Shown here: one piece after another, positions 37,273 through 51,213 of the stretch
Numbering within the stretch: position 1 is the first letter of the stretch
How the letters are laid out: the number at the start of each line of letters is the position of its first letter
The notes under the pieces: generated by a model
Told to the model about the DNA's origin: nothing
Seen by the model: the letters and a program-made list of their open reading frames with translations, nothing else
Databases searched by the model: none
Made by a program: the position numbers and the translations under genes
NCBI RefSeq assembly: GCF_964340395.1
Contig: NC_135555.1
Coordinates: 19,598,947-19,662,946 of the forward strand
Length of the DNA stretch: 64,000 nt
Direction of reading: 5' to 3'
Origin: Glandiceps talaboti
Lineage: Eukaryota; Hemichordata; Enteropneusta; Spengelidae

Positions 37273-37315
37273 GTTGTAACTCGGAGTTTCACGCATAGTG
37301 CGATCATCAGACAAC
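37273..37315 (-). ncRNA. Type I hammerhead ribozyme motif (Penelope-like)
   Basis: Read on the minus strand: helix I GTTGT, then CTGATGA. Helix II is CGCA/TGCG with loop CTA, flanked by one T-T mismatch. GAAA follows, then helix III A-C-T/A-G-T with a three-base loop, the cleavage position after TT, and helix I 3' strand ACAAC. All conserved core bases are present. The motif is next to (TA)n, as in the first ribozyme, so both are likely ends of Penelope-like retroelements. The U-U at the base of helix II may weaken it. Confidence 0.75.
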
Positions 37316-37551
37316 ATGCTCTTATTGAGTACTCGATTATAAGTTAATATTCAACTTTTTTTCTTTTTATTAGTGGAAATACGTCATGTTCCTTTAGCTA
37401 GCAATGTCTCAGGGTGTTCTTCTCAATCCTTTTACATTTCCAAGTCTTGCTTCATTTTTTTCGTTAGTGTTTTAGAAGTAGTGCGTCAGATATATAATTT
37501 TATATAAATTAACTGATACAAATACGTACATAATAATGTTATCTATTACAG

Positions 37552-37686
37552 GTTTGTATTACTTGGCTACTTTGTATAGAGAGAAGAAGATGAAAGATGA
37601 ATCACAGAAATACGCCATGATGATTGTATTCAGAGAGCATCAAGAACGATTTGAAGCAATGAAGGGTGAGATGGATTACACAAGGG
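37552..37686 (+). CDS. Receptor gene exon 10: last TPR
   Basis: Phase 1 to 1, 45 codons, donor AGGG|GTGAGT. It reads LYYLATLYREKKMKDESQKY, then AMMIVFREHQERF, a TPR with its capping helix. Confidence 0.75.
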
Positions 37687-38074
37687 GTGAGTTTAAAACC
37701 TGGGATTATCGTGATTACTGTCATCCGTCTTGTGCTTATTGTACTGGAAATCACAGTTTGGACGTCCTGGAATTGTCGCATAAAATACAGTCAAATGTAT
37801 AAAGATAAGTTTGAAAACTTGGTACTACAATCCACCTACAGTTAGATAAATTGCATTTTTTGTCATTCATTGAGCTATAAGTGAAAAACTTAATAGTTTA
37901 GTGAAAAGCAAGTCACTAGGTTGAATTGGGTGAATGGAAAACACTCTATTCAACGTTTTGGTCTTTCACAGAATTGAAGATCTTCTAATCGTCAATCTGA
38001 AATAAAATTACAGAGGAGTTTAAAGTATGTAAAATAAGACAAGTTTAGAAGTGCAAGTGTCTGTCCTCTTGCAG
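37687..38074. other. Intron 10 of the receptor gene
   Basis: A 388-bp intron with a strong pyrimidine-rich acceptor (CTGTCCTCTTGCAG). Nothing else was recognised. Confidence 0.55.
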
Positions 38075-38136
38075 GTCTCTTCGAGGTCATTATAATATTG
38101 TTGTGTTTTGCTATGTTTGCCTTTACTTCGAAATAA
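38075..38136 (+). CDS. Receptor gene exon 11: hydrophobic C-terminal tail and stop
   Basis: A phase 1 entry gives G-LFEVIIILLCFAMFAFTSK and then TAA at 38134-38136. The strong acceptor, matching phase and an immediate AATAAA polyadenylation signal overlapping the stop support it as the terminal exon. The ~15-residue hydrophobic run could be a tail anchor or a third membrane segment. The exon is short and its sequence is not family-diagnostic, so this is an inference. Confidence 0.55.
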
Positions 38137-38140
38137 TAAA
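38135..38140 (+). terminator. AATAAA polyadenylation signal overlapping the stop codon
   Basis: AATAAA begins at the second base of the TAA stop of predicted exon 11. Confidence 0.5.
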
Positions 38141-38159
38141 CTTTTCTACGTTTTTCATT

Positions 38160-38515
38160 CTCAGTTTTCTGGTTGTGAATCACATGACAGCACCATGGAA
38201 AATGATCTGGTTGTGAATTTCCAGCACACCGTATCAGGTTGTGAATCACTGCACCACAGAAAACTATCTGGTTGTGAATCACATGACAGCACCACAGAAA
38301 ATGATCTGGTTGTGAATCACAGCACCACAGAAAATGATCTGTTGTGAATTTCCAGCACACCGTATCAGGTTGTGAATTACAGCACCACAGAAAACTATCT
38401 GGTTGTGAATCACAGGACAGCACCACAGAAAAGGATCTGGTTGTGAATCACAGCACCACAGAAAATGATCTGTTGTGAATTTCCAGTACCACGTATCCGC
38501 GGTTGTGAATGACAC
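38160..38515. repeat. Minisatellite of 'ctggttgtgaatcaca' units
   Basis: Around ten irregular ~30-50 bp units with 'gacagcaccacagaaaa', 'gatctggttgtgaatcac' and 'tttccagcacaccgtatcag'. It starts ~25 bp after the receptor polyadenylation signal. Confidence 0.9.
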
Positions 38516-39944
38516 TCGAATTTGTAACTAAAATACTGAATAGGCAGACTACATAAACCAACCTGTGTACATACTTCAATTTTATGAAGATATGGGAGTG
38601 AATACTTACGGGGGTTAACGTTGAGAATGCAGCTTTCACTATTTGCAATCAATTTTACTAGACGAGTTCAAGTTGTTGATGTTTTATGTTTGGTTTCGAC
38701 ACACAAGAAATGTTGTATTTAGGTAGGGTTTTTTGGATTGTTTGGTTCAATCTCTAACCAACCAATCATTGACTTTCTTATAGACTCACCACATGGGGCT
38801 CAGGCTTGCTTTGGTTGGTTATTTTCACTAAAAACGCCCAAAACAAACGAAACAACATATGAACACTGACAAACATGAACGACAGGGTTAACGCAACAAT
38901 GTTTTTATACACCAAGAATTACAGTATGTTTCCCTTTACATGAAATAGTCACTATTGTAGAGGTATGTCCACAGTGAGCCTTTTACATGTCTTGTAGGAA
39001 AACATATTGTAATTCTTGGTTGCATAGACCATAGACAGTGGTCACACTGATTTGTAATTGCCCTGTCGTTCATGTTTGTCCGTGTTTATATGTTGTTGTT
39101 GTTGCTGCTGCTGCTGTTTGTTTGTTTTTGTTTGTTTGTTTGTTCGGCTGTTTGTTTGTTTGTTCGGCTGTTTTTTGTCAGTTTGTTTTGTGTGTTTTTG
39201 TAAACATAACTAACTGGGCCCCTGTAGACCTAAAGTGACTGCAGTTGGTTAGTTCACAATTTCTCTCCTAGAGTAATTGTGGCTTATTCACAGTCCCCAC
39301 GATAGAGTGACGTTAAGTTCACAGTTCCTCTGAAAGAGTGATTTTTGTGCATGAATTTACAAAAAATAATTAAAAGAAATGATTTTTTTTTAAATCGACA
39401 TACCATTTCAATGGTTACAATATGAGTTTATTACGTTTCCTCACGTAATATATTCTGCACACACGTATTTAAAATGTACTGACAGTATTCTGCTTACCAT
39501 TAAGCTTACAATTGACACAACTATAAACGAACCGATGAGTTAGCAAGACATAATTTTCATTCATGTAAGAAAATGTCACGAAAATCCTTATTACACAATG
39601 AATTGTTCTAACAACGTTATTGTAATGGCAAAGAAGGCATGCACCGGCATTAATACTGGGATAGTTTAATCCACTTTTTTGCAAAACTGAACTGATATGC
39701 TAGTACCTTACAATACCTGCCATTACTATCCTATACGAGTACATGCCTACATTCCATTGACTTGTATCACGTCATGTTATTAATTTGATGTCCATAAACA
39801 TTAGGACATGGGGAAAAGATTGATATTGCACGAAAAGACAAACAGTATAGTTAAAATATACAAAAAACTTTGATCACAAAATAACAAATTTTCAACCCGA
39901 ATATACGGTCATGATTTCGACAAGGAACGTTATAGATATATACA

Positions 39945-39982
39945 CGTCTGTCTGTCTGTCTGTCCGTCTGTCTGTCTGTCTG
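39945..39982. repeat. (TCTG)n microsatellite
   Basis: About nine tetranucleotide repeats with one change. Confidence 0.9.
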
Positions 39983-40307
39983 ATTCATTTCACTGTGTGC
40001 TCAAGTACTAGTATACAGAGGGGTAGGACACAGCATCGAATAAACCAATCAATACACTTAAAATCGACCATATGATCCATAAATTTTCTTTCGATTCTCG
40101 TTATCACCTGCTGCCCTCTTGTGGTGAGATACTAGGTGTGTGTTCCGCATGTTGCAGGTTATCGTGGCGTTTACGGCACATTACAACATATTGCCGAAAC
40201 GGCACATTATTTGGGATGAAGCTCCGAAACGTTATGTCTTTTGCAAGGAATAAATAAAAACACAAATGGTAATATCTTGTTTTGAGGGAACAATCAGTTT
40301 TTACGGC

Positions 40308-40425
40308 CGGGGTCACCATTTTTACTAAGTGAATAAGGGGGGGGGGGGGGGGGGGGTCACCTTACTTTCCAAAATTATACGAAATCATTCGCCACGCTGC
40401 TGTACTTAAATTTTCATACATTTAT
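40308..40425. repeat. Dispersed G-rich repeat, copy 2
   Basis: Related to 14130-14250. Contains a run of ~18 G. Confidence 0.7.
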
Positions 40426-40447
40426 TAAACTAAATTAATTGTCTGTC

Positions 40448-40570
<123 letters not shown>

Positions 40571-41104
40571 GTGGAAGGGGTACTGTATAATTACACATTT
40601 AAATATGTGCAGCAGGGGGGCCCTACGAAAATTATTAGCTTCATTTCGGGGGGGGGGTATAATGTTTGAGAACGCGAAGGGGGGAGCTGCGAAAAAAGTT
40701 TTTACCAAAATAACCTCCCCATGTCCGCCCCTTGCCGTAAATTCTGACCCAGCCTTAGATTTCGCCCAAGATTTAAACTTATCACTACACTACTACCAAT
40801 ATTATTGATCAGTAAATAATCGACACATTTTCTTTTTATAAGTAAGTAGCATGAATATACGTTTGGGTACTTGATTTTTTAAAAAAATCCCAGTTTCAGC
40901 TTTTGCAGGTTTAATCTGCAGGGTGCATGTTCGAGTTTCGCTGATGCCGTTTACCGGTTTTGGTATATTTTTAGTAGTTACAGTAGTTTTACCATACGAT
41001 TCTTCGGCAAGACTTGAACCATGAATGTGTCCCCGGAAATCAACCCAAGTGTATAATCGGGAATCTTGTAGCATAGATGACGTGACATGAACGTTTTAAT
41101 CCAT

Positions 41105-41225
41105 TGCAGAGAAGCTGCAATGGATCGTATGCTTCCCATCGTTATGCCTCTATAGGTCCATACCAGGTGTAATAATATTGTAAAACGCTTTGGGTAGTGT
41201 TAGAAAGCGCTATAATATACATTAA
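41105..41225 (+). mobile_element. SINE 3'-part fragment
   Basis: Contains 'gctgcaatggatcgtatgct' and the tail 'aaaacgctttgggta...gaaagcgctataat', both shared with the more complete SINE at 59170-59502. It has no tRNA-like head. Confidence 0.65.
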
Positions 41226-42004
41226 TGCATTATCAACACCAGTCTCAGTCAATAGTGTCAATAGCATTTTGGACATGAATGGAAGATATATATAAGATAT
41301 GATTTAAAATTGTCTCTGCATTGTTAGGATAACGGTTCAAGGGATTTTAATAAGCTCCTAAAATTGGTTAACTTTCCATGATGCCTCGCCCCAGTTTACA
41401 ACAGGTCTCATCTCGTAAGCCTTACCATAATATTTTTAAAGCGGTAGAACTGACATTTTCGATGTATATTTCCTAATAAGCATACACTTCAGTGCAACTA
41501 AGATTACGCGTACGCTTGCCTCATTTGCGTTCCCCCTTAAGCTATAACACCCTTTGCGAAACATGTTTTACAAAGAAAGGTTGCACGGCTTTCATTGTTT
41601 TCCCACCATTTTACACCGTTTTCGCAAAGCTGCAAATGAATTTTACCAAGCCACATATTTTGCCAATTTCAAGAGATGCGCTAAAGTTACTTACTTTTGG
41701 GTCGACCACACGATTTCAATCTGTTTCTGCTTGTGGATAATATCGACCACTAATTGACATGTACAGTGCCTAATTACTAGCATTTTAACAATTTTCAGTG
41801 AATATATTGTAGTCTGATCGAAAAAGGATATTCCTTTTACAACTAGTTTAATATTTAACATGGTGACATATTCAAAATTGAGCTTTCACGATCGCTCAAG
41901 ATTTAAACTTGCCACAACACTACCTACAGATAATATTGACGAGATACAATGTCTTTTTTATATAAATAATTGACCATTTTTTAATGAATGTATTTAGATG
42001 TTAT

Positions 42005-42215
42005 TCTGAGGTCACGAGTATTTTTCGGCTGAATGAAGAAAAACATTGGGGAATAATATACAATTATCGCCAGTAATATCAAAGAAGTGTTGGGACAAGT
42101 AATAGCATTTTTGAACGTTTTGATTCATATTTCAAGCACAGCAGAACCAGTGATGTAGGCACGCATTGTGGTGACATAGAGGCACGTTGTCGTGACGTCG
42201 AACGATCACAATATA
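42005..42215. repeat. Duplicated block B, copy 2
   Basis: A diverged copy of about 24285-24480 ('gctgaatgaagaa', 'accagtgatgtaggcac', 'cgttgtcgtgacgtcgaacga'). Confidence 0.65.
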
Positions 42216-43559
42216 TATGTACTCCACCGTATATATTTTGGGTTGAACCTGGTTCATGCATGGTATAATATATATGGTATGTAAACTTCGCTGTGGTAGA
42301 TCGTGCGTACATTTCTGACAAACGGGCCACCACTATCACCTGATCTGAACATGCAACCTTCCGCTAATGACCTCTCATGTTTGAACATGTCTGTTGTCTG
42401 TGGTTATAGCAGCACCAGCGATGGTATTTTTTTCGCACATTATATTGCAAGTGTTCAGCTATTTGGAGTCGCACCTATAAAAAGCAAATCGTTTGAAATA
42501 GGTCTAATGAACAAATACAATTTTAAACAAAAAAGAGTTGAAACTCATGAGATGCACGTAATCTCGCGAGGTAATAAACGTATTTTTATCTATTGCCCGA
42601 ACCAAATGTTAAACCGTGTGATGTCTTTAGTGGCACTTTTATTATGGAGTCTGAAAACAATATCAACTTCAGCAAGTTAAGTTTGAAAGGGGCGTACACA
42701 GGATCGGACTGGGACAAGGTATTTTATACTGAGGCCTAAAAGGTAATTCTTTGGTTCCGATTACCCGACCCCACCTAGCTTTTCACTGCCGACCCTAAAC
42801 ATTGTTTTACGTATTCAAGCAAAAATAAATAAAATCGCAAAACTTGTCTCACGAGAAATAGTAGTGCGGAAACTGACATCAAAATAAAACTTCTTCCAAG
42901 AATCTGTAATGACTGTACATTTGATAGGAAGAAGTAAACAACACAGAGACCACTTGGAAAACAATGGAAATATGAACTAGACACTCGCACAGAAACAAAA
43001 TATATTACAAAATAAAACATCTATGTGCCCACCTATTCTAAAATTGAGTGTAATCGGAAGCACACAATTTTTTGTTTAATTTGTTTGTAGAACTGAAGTG
43101 CGCATGTGCTCATGTGCGATGACGCTTGACTTGTGTTCGACCTTGGCGTGGCGTCCCCATTGCAGGGACAGTCACAGATGTGTGAGCGACTCTCTCCCTT
43201 ATCTCGGGCCCCGTTCAATCACTCTCTAGACTACATCAAGTAAGTAAATCTATAGGTAGGTACTAAACCATCACGTAGAGTAATTGGACAGTGAATATAC
43301 GGACAAAATTGGTGAAAATGAATGCTCATGACCAATCCGATAAAGAGCACCTTGGAATGTCTATTGTCGTATTGCCATTGTCCTTGTCAGGTACGTCATA
43401 CATCCTAGCCCTGCTTGCAGACGGTGCACGGGTCTAGGTTACTGACATGACCCGCAACACCTCAAAAAGGAAGGGACGACTTACTCCGTATGCAAGCAGG
43501 GCTTTATATATATAATATACACCCATGATCATACTAACTAGATTACTACATGTTATGAC

Positions 43560-44200
43560 GCTCCGTTTACCAACATTCTAAGCGTAATTATAATTTATAT
43601 CTCAGCACGTCTCTGTTCACAGTTCATGACTCCATTCTGTTACCACATATAAAGACACGGATTTGAAAATCTTGTTTGTGATACACATGCTATTATATAT
43701 CATCCCACGTGTATCACGTACAATGTATGTAGTCCTGAAAATCTTCCATGGTTGCATGTAGCTCTAGGTGTATATACACGTGTCGAGAGGAAGACGTGTC
43801 TAACCTCGTAGCATATATACACCAGTACCCAGAGCAAGGTTGCATATTGCTATTCAAACAGCGTCTCTAGTGGTCAAAATATATAATCTTTTGTCTTTGT
43901 ACTTAACAGTCACTATTATAATTCCTTTCAGATTCAGAAATGGACAATGAAGATTTGGTATTTAGTCGATATGAACGTAAATTGAATGAAGCATATCAAG
44001 TGTTACTTTACCGACTTGAGAATAATACACTCTCTGACAAAGGTATGTTTGTTTTAAAAACATAACATCACTCATTCCATTGTAGAATATTGACTTGATG
44101 ACAAGTTTGTTGTTTGCTGAGATTTCTAAGCCAGTATTTTGGATTTGAATTAAATGTACTGAAACTGCTTTTTAACGCAGATGAAAAGTTAAAAGTTTAG
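43560..44200. repeat. Duplicated block A, copy 2 (contains orphan exon)
   Basis: A partner of 9455-10065. Relative to copy 1, it carries an insertion (about 43745-43845) with its own inverted ends ('gctctaggtgtatatacac'...'tatatacaccagtacccagagc'). Confidence 0.8.
43932..44042 (+). CDS. Orphan phase 1-1 exon, copy 2
   Basis: Acceptor CCTTTCAG, donor G|GTATGT, 111 nt. The peptide differs from copy 1 at few positions (MDNEDLVFSRYERKLNEAYQ, then LLYRLENNTLSDK). No downstream Death or NB-ARC exons were found to its right in this window. A weak candidate next exon (E-R-A-L-T-E-L-K... to TAG) begins at the acceptor near 44836, but support is poor. It is either a remnant of a second receptor gene or an exon of an unseen gene. 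Confidence 0.45.
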
Positions 44201-45121
44201 TATTGCTAAAGGCATGGTGAAATATATTCGTGTATGCATGTAAACGACGTAATGCCAAAACCCACCAGACCAATTGCCTTGCTATTTGGTGAGGAAATTA
44301 CAAAGGGTGTTGAGATAGAAAATTGTTCAAATGAAATCAGGGTTCACACACTCCTGGAAAATCGTTGTATTTCAAGTCCACCGTGGAAAAATACTCCCTA
44401 TCACCCCTCCCACCCCACCCCCCATTCATATGATTCAGAACACTCAAACTATTTTCAAAGTCTTTTCCAACACTAGTGAATCAAAATTCTCGCAAACCCA
44501 CAAGACATTGTTCCATGATATACTTCACCCACAGAACGTGCGTATATACATGGGCACCGCCATGTTATTATTGTTATTTAAACTTTATTTATGGACACAT
44601 AGACCAGAGAAGAACAAAAACAAGACAGCTTAATTTTTACATGACAGACAAATGCAAACAGACAAATATTACAAACGTATCATTTTAAAAGAAAAAAAAT
44701 CAACGCAAAATCTTCAGCTAGGGGGCCTGAAACCCACCCAACCATACATAACATGTAACGACACGATGAATCAGAACATTTTGACTGTCAAAAAGACGTA
44801 ACATAAACCTACATTCCACCTTTCTTCTCAAAACAGAAAGAGCATTAACTGAATTGAAAACAAACATCCTAGATACTCTTGGCAGAAATCGGTAGCCCTA
44901 TCAGCCTCCGGAACCAGGACGCATTGTTGTGGCAGACAATTATACATATTTTGCATACTACTTACATTGGTCACTAACACATCACAGTATCACAGAGATT
45001 AAGAGAAATATAATATAAACAAGGAAAATGATATTTTCAATATCTAAAGTTTGTGGATAATGACTTTTCCATTTGGATGATTTAAAATGAACAATATTAA
45101 TGTAATGGCAGTGATGTTTAT
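44201..45121. other. Non-coding DNA
   Basis: Open frames of up to 100 codons occur but show no domain, splice or repeat evidence. Confidence 0.45.
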
Positions 45122-46320
<1,199 letters not shown>

Positions 46321-46796
46321 GGTGAAGGATTATGTAGAAATCTTTGCTTCAATACAAGAATGATTCAGAGACCATGGGTAAATTACAAAACTGATTGAAA
46401 ACATGCATAATTCTTGTTTTTTGGTCGGTTTGTCGTTTAAACCACTCACAAGGATTCTTCTCGATGGATAGCAGGAATGTGGTGCACTGTAGTGTTGTTT
46501 AGTCAATATCCCTGGGTAAGCCTTACACAGCACAATGCAACACTATTTAGTTTCTGCTATCCATGCGATGTGATGTGTTTGCCTAGGTATTGTTTACATC
46601 TCATTCTGTTATGAGTTGGTCTGAATTATGGCTCTTTATTACATATTTGTATTCATATAATCACATTTATGGATGAGATTAGTTAGTGACATACGTGTAT
46701 AATCTTCATATAATCACTGCCAACCATTCATGATATTCAGAAAATTATAATTTACATTTGTGATCAGTCACTTCAGTTTATTTTTTTTGTCAGCAG

Positions 46797-47788
46797 ATAA
46801 ATTCATGGTAATAGATTGTCTTTGTCAACATGGACTTGTTACATTGGATGAAGTCATGGTTGGAGAAGACTCTGAGGAGCATTGTATAGAGTATAGTACA
46901 AGAAGTGACTTTGATGTGGAAGTGACCAATGAGAACCAGGATTCGTCACAAACTCCAATTACATTTGAAAATAGTGATACTATTAGCAATGAACAGATTT
47001 TGCCAGACTCTGATGACCATTGTGTAGAGTATAGTACAAGAAGTGACTGTGATATGTTAGTGACAAATGAGAACCAGAATTCTCCACAAACTACAATATG
47101 TGAAAATATTGATAGTATTAGCAATGAACAGACTCTACCAGACTCTGAGGAGCATTGTATAGATTATAATGCTATAAGAGATGGCAATGGAATGCACACA
47201 AATGAAAGCTCATTTGTGTGTACCGATTGTGGTAAAGGATTTTGTCGTAAATATAATCTGAAAGTACACATGAGAATCCATACAAAGGAAACGCCATTTG
47301 TATGTACGGAATGTGGTCGTAGGTGTACTTACAGTAGTGATCTTAAAAGACACATGAGAATCCATACAAATGAAAGACCATTTGTATGTAAGGAGTGTGG
47401 TAAAAGTTTTAATCAAAGTGGTACTTTGAAAGTACACATGAGAATCCATACAAATGAAAGACCATTTGTATGTAAGGAGTGTGGTAAAAGTTTTAATCAA
47501 AGTGGTACTTTGAAAGATCACATGAGAATCCACAAAAATGAAAGGCCATTTGTATGTAAGGAGTGTGGTAAAAGTTTTATTCAAAGTAGTGTTTTGAAAG
47601 GGCACATGAGAATCCACACAAAAGAAAGGCCATTTGTTTGTAAGGAGTGTGGTAAAAGTTTTATTCAAAGTGGTATTCTGAATAGGCACATGAGAATCCA
47701 CACAAATGAAAGACCATTTGTATGTAAGGAGCAAAGGTTTTATTCACATTGGTGTTTTGAAAAGACACATGAGAATCCACACAAATGA
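46797..47788 (+). CDS. C2H2 zinc-finger protein, terminal exon (zinc-finger gene 3)
   Basis: Acceptor TTTTTTTTGTCAGCAG at 46781-46796, the same phase and same first residues (DKFMVIDCLCQHG) as paralogs 1 and 2. The acidic linker is internally duplicated. The block EHCIEYSTRSD...SNEQ recurs as DHCVEYSTRSD...SNEQ about 45 residues later. Seven complete C2H2 fingers follow. In the eighth a small deletion after CKE shifts the frame, giving an 18-residue non-finger end and a stop at 47788. Finger homology continues in other frames to ~48.3 kb. A shortened but otherwise intact protein is possible. Confidence 0.75.
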
Positions 47789-48340
47789 AAGGCCATTCTC
47801 ATGTAAGGAGTGTCGTAGAAGTTTTATTCAAAGTGGTGTTCTGAATAGGCGCGTGAGAATCCACAAAAATGAAAGGCCATTTGTATCTAAGGAGTAAATG
47901 TAAAGCTTTTATTCACAGTGGTGTTTTGAAAGGACACATGAGAATCCACACAAATGAAAGACCATGTGTATGTAAGGAGTGTGGTAAATGTTTTCACCAA
48001 GCAAGTAATCTAAATATTCACATGAGATGCCATACAGATGATAAATCATATTTGTGTCATGAATGTTGTTTGTATAAATTACAATTTATACAAATGAAAG
48101 ACTATTTGTATATAAGGAGTGTGGTAAACGTTTCACTCGCACTAAAGCATTGAACTGAAAGTACAAAAGTACATAATAATCCACAATGAAAAACCATATG
48201 TAAGTATTAAAGGAATGTAGTAAATGTTTTCACCATCCAAATAATATAAATGTACACATGATATGCCATACAGATGATAAACCATATTTGTGTCATCAAT
48301 GTTGGAAACGATTTAATTTACATATAGTGGAACAGATGTA
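47789..48340 (+). pseudogene. Frameshifted finger tail of zinc-finger gene 3
   Basis: Fingers continue in a second frame (about 47706-47897, ending in CKE-to-SKE and TAA), then a third (from about 47893), including HQASNLNIHMRCH. Decayed units after 48150 reach about 48340 (ECSKCFHHPNN, CHQCWKRF). At least two indels and several lost cysteines make this part non-functional. Confidence 0.8.
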
Positions 48341-49837
48341 ATGGCTTTTGAAATCAAATTATTCAAATTTACAGGGATACACATACATCCGACATATTTA
48401 GACATACGTACATTTACCCATGCATACAGAACAAATGTATGGATTGCCTATTGGTATCATTTGAACATAATGAATTTTAGCTCTATATCTGTGATTTTTG
48501 AAGTCCCAGTGAAAGTTAGTTGTCGAAAAAGTTCAAATATCCGCTACCTATTCTCAATACAGGAAAGCTTGACTCGACTTTGAACACTTTCGCGATCCCC
48601 TACATACCCGCGATATGTATATCAGAAAGTAAAGATACTTTATGGTAAGCATGATACCGCTCTCTACTTTGATTCTCGTTTACGGCAATATACCCTTTAT
48701 GTAACACTCAGTTCAAGAATTTCGCGATGTACGCCACAATGAGGTGAATTTCCATGGCTGTCTAGTTCGTTTGGTTTCTCAAAATGAAAAATTCAGATCT
48801 GGACAGAAACTTATCGATATATATATATTTCGAATACTTTTAGACCAAAGCTAATCAAAGTCGGAAAATTGGGGAAAAATTGACCCAATTAAACCACTTA
48901 GTACACTGCCCAACAACACAGTAACAACATTTACTTTTTTCATTTGCATTGCTGTGATAATATGTTATTTTTAAAGAATAAATGCACAAGTTCTGGCAGC
49001 AAACTCGCCCTTAGTATCAAAAGATTTATATTAAAACAAGGAGAGAAGATTTTCAATAGTTATCGAAGAAAAGATTGTATGGATTTATCTTGGCGAATTC
49101 TCCAGCAAGAATATTTAGCGAAAGCTGGTGACTTCAGTTGAAACTGACCTGGTTTGACCAACGATCTCCCCATGCATGCTTTCAGAAACAGAAACACACA
49201 CGAGTATCGAACAAAGTAAAAAGAAGATTTTATATTTTGAAATATGAAGATATCGTATGATTGCCTGCAGATGCGATCTTATGGCCAAATACAAAATAAA
49301 ATGTGAAGCTTTTATAGAACGTTGTAGCATAGCTCTCACCGTAGTAGGAGTTTTAATAAAGGCCAACAAAAGAGAAGGAATTATTAGTGGTCACAGCACA
49401 TCACTGAAGTGTCTCCACTTTGATCTTTTTTCCTTGTGTTTTTCCAGCCAATGCAGTCTGCAGATCCATGGGAAAACACAAAATAACTCTACTGTATACT
49501 TCAATTGCTACTTCAGTAAAGACAACTACAGAACTAATCATGAATAATTAAAAACAAATTAAATTCGTATCGAATTTAGACAACATTTCCTGACCAGAAA
49601 CAATACTTTTCTTCTTTGTGGCCACCACCGCGTCTAATTACCGAGATATGCCAATGACTTATTAAAACTGACAGCTACAAATACCGAAAACCACTAATTA
49701 CACAAATTGCTCATTAGTATTCATGGAATATTTACCAAAACCTAATCTGTTCTTGCCATTACCCTAAGGAATAAATTTCGTTTGATTTAAGCCAACTGTT
49801 TCGGAGAAAACGATGACACAGACAGACAGACACACAC

Positions 49838-49882
<45 letters not shown>

Positions 49883-50216
49883 GACTTTCACCCACTAATA
49901 CATCGCTTCCTTACAGAAGAAAAAATGGATTCTATGGAATGATATCTAGGTGGAAAACAACTTTTAGGAAATTTGCAGACAAACTGACAATGTTATTTTG
50001 TGAATTCCAAAGACAGAATTAGAAGGCTCCACACAAGGGAAATCAATTTCTATATAAGGAGTGTTGCTAAAGTTAAGTTTCACTTTGAAATTTCAATACA
50101 GGGGTTCCTAGCAAACAGAAAGTTAGTAAAGATTAATGTATGGCATAGAATCAAAATAATGTTTGTGATGATGGAAAATAAGTTGTGGTGTTTATTTGAG
50201 ATAAAATGAGTAAATG
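48341..50216. other. Non-coding DNA with a stray zinc-finger-upstream fragment
   Basis: 49443-49550 repeats part of the zinc-finger upstream block ('cagtctgcagatccatggg', 'gcaaatcatgaa'-like). A CACATA microsatellite lies at 49828-49881. The rest shows no feature. Confidence 0.55.
49828..49881. repeat. (ACACAT)n microsatellite
   Basis: About eight hexanucleotide repeats after a short GACA run. Confidence 0.9.
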
Positions 50217-50328
50217 TTCATGTATGTATGTATGTATGTACATGTATGTATGTATGTATGTATGTATGTATGTATGTATGTATGTATGTATGAATGGATG
50301 GATGGATGGATGGATGTAGGTAGGTAGG

Positions 50329-50362
<34 letters not shown>

Positions 50363-50372
50363 TGTATGCATG

Positions 50373-50406
<34 letters not shown>

Positions 50407-50412
50407 TGCATG

Positions 50413-50446
<34 letters not shown>

Positions 50447-50556
50447 TGTATGTACGTATGTATGTATGTATGTATGTATGTATGTATGTACATGTATGTA
50501 TGTATGTATACATGCACGCACGCACGCATGTATGTATGTATGTATGTATGTATTGT
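50217..50556. repeat. (ATGT)n microsatellite array
   Basis: About 340 bp of tetranucleotide repeat with GGAT, GGTA and GCAC interruptions. Frames on both strands are low-complexity. Confidence 0.95.
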
Positions 50557-50775
50557 AAGTAGGGAGGTAGGTATAAAGTACGTAGTAAAACATTCAATAC
50601 CACAACTTTCCTCTCACTACACTGCCAACATTTTACCCAATGAGATATTAAAGGAGCCATCAGTAATCACAGGGGGAGGGCTGGGGAATTGGGGGGGGGT
50701 CACTTTTTACAAATCATTTAGAAAATGAGCTTAGGGGAGGGTCACATTTTATTTTGCCTAACTGTATCGTCTATT

Positions 50776-51213
50776 TTGGCATCTATGCATAGTTGTATGC
50801 AAACCACATGCAACATAGCCGGTAGGTGCACACTTAGTGACCCCTCAAAAATAGATATTATTTTGCGTTAATGTCGATGCTGTACTTTGTATTGTTATTA
50901 GCTATGGATATGTGGTGCTCAAAACTTGTTTCACTTATATTATAGTATCCTTGCAACCATGGTAATGAACAAGCCAAAGTTGCCTTGAATTATGGCCCTA
51001 TGCATACAAGTACACTGTATGCAAACTCTATGCAATATAGCCGGTAGGTGCACACAGTGACCCCTCAAAACTTAATCTTGTTTTGATTGTTGACACTGTA
51101 CTTTGCAATGATATTAGCTATATATATGAGGTGCTCAAACATGTTTCACTTTTATTATAGCATCCATGTAACCATGGCAATGAACAGCCCAATGTTGCCT
51201 TACATTGTGGCTT
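50776..51213. repeat. ~220-bp tandem duplication
   Basis: Two diverged copies (about 50776-50998 and 50999-51213). Both contain 'acatagccggtaggtgcaca'-type sequence, 'agtgacccctcaaaa' and 'gtgctcaaa', with 'catggtaatgaac' or 'catggcaatgaac' at the end. Confidence 0.85.

Noticed and set aside
40072-40257. 61-codon frame followed by AATAAA-like sequence
   Set aside because: The region ('gatgaagctccgaaacgtta') looks like the 3' end of a retroelement rather than a gene, and no further motif supports either.
50151-50728. Open frames of Tyr/Ile/His/Thr or Met/Tyr/Val/Cys repeats
   Set aside because: Translations of the (ATGT)n array, without splice or domain support.
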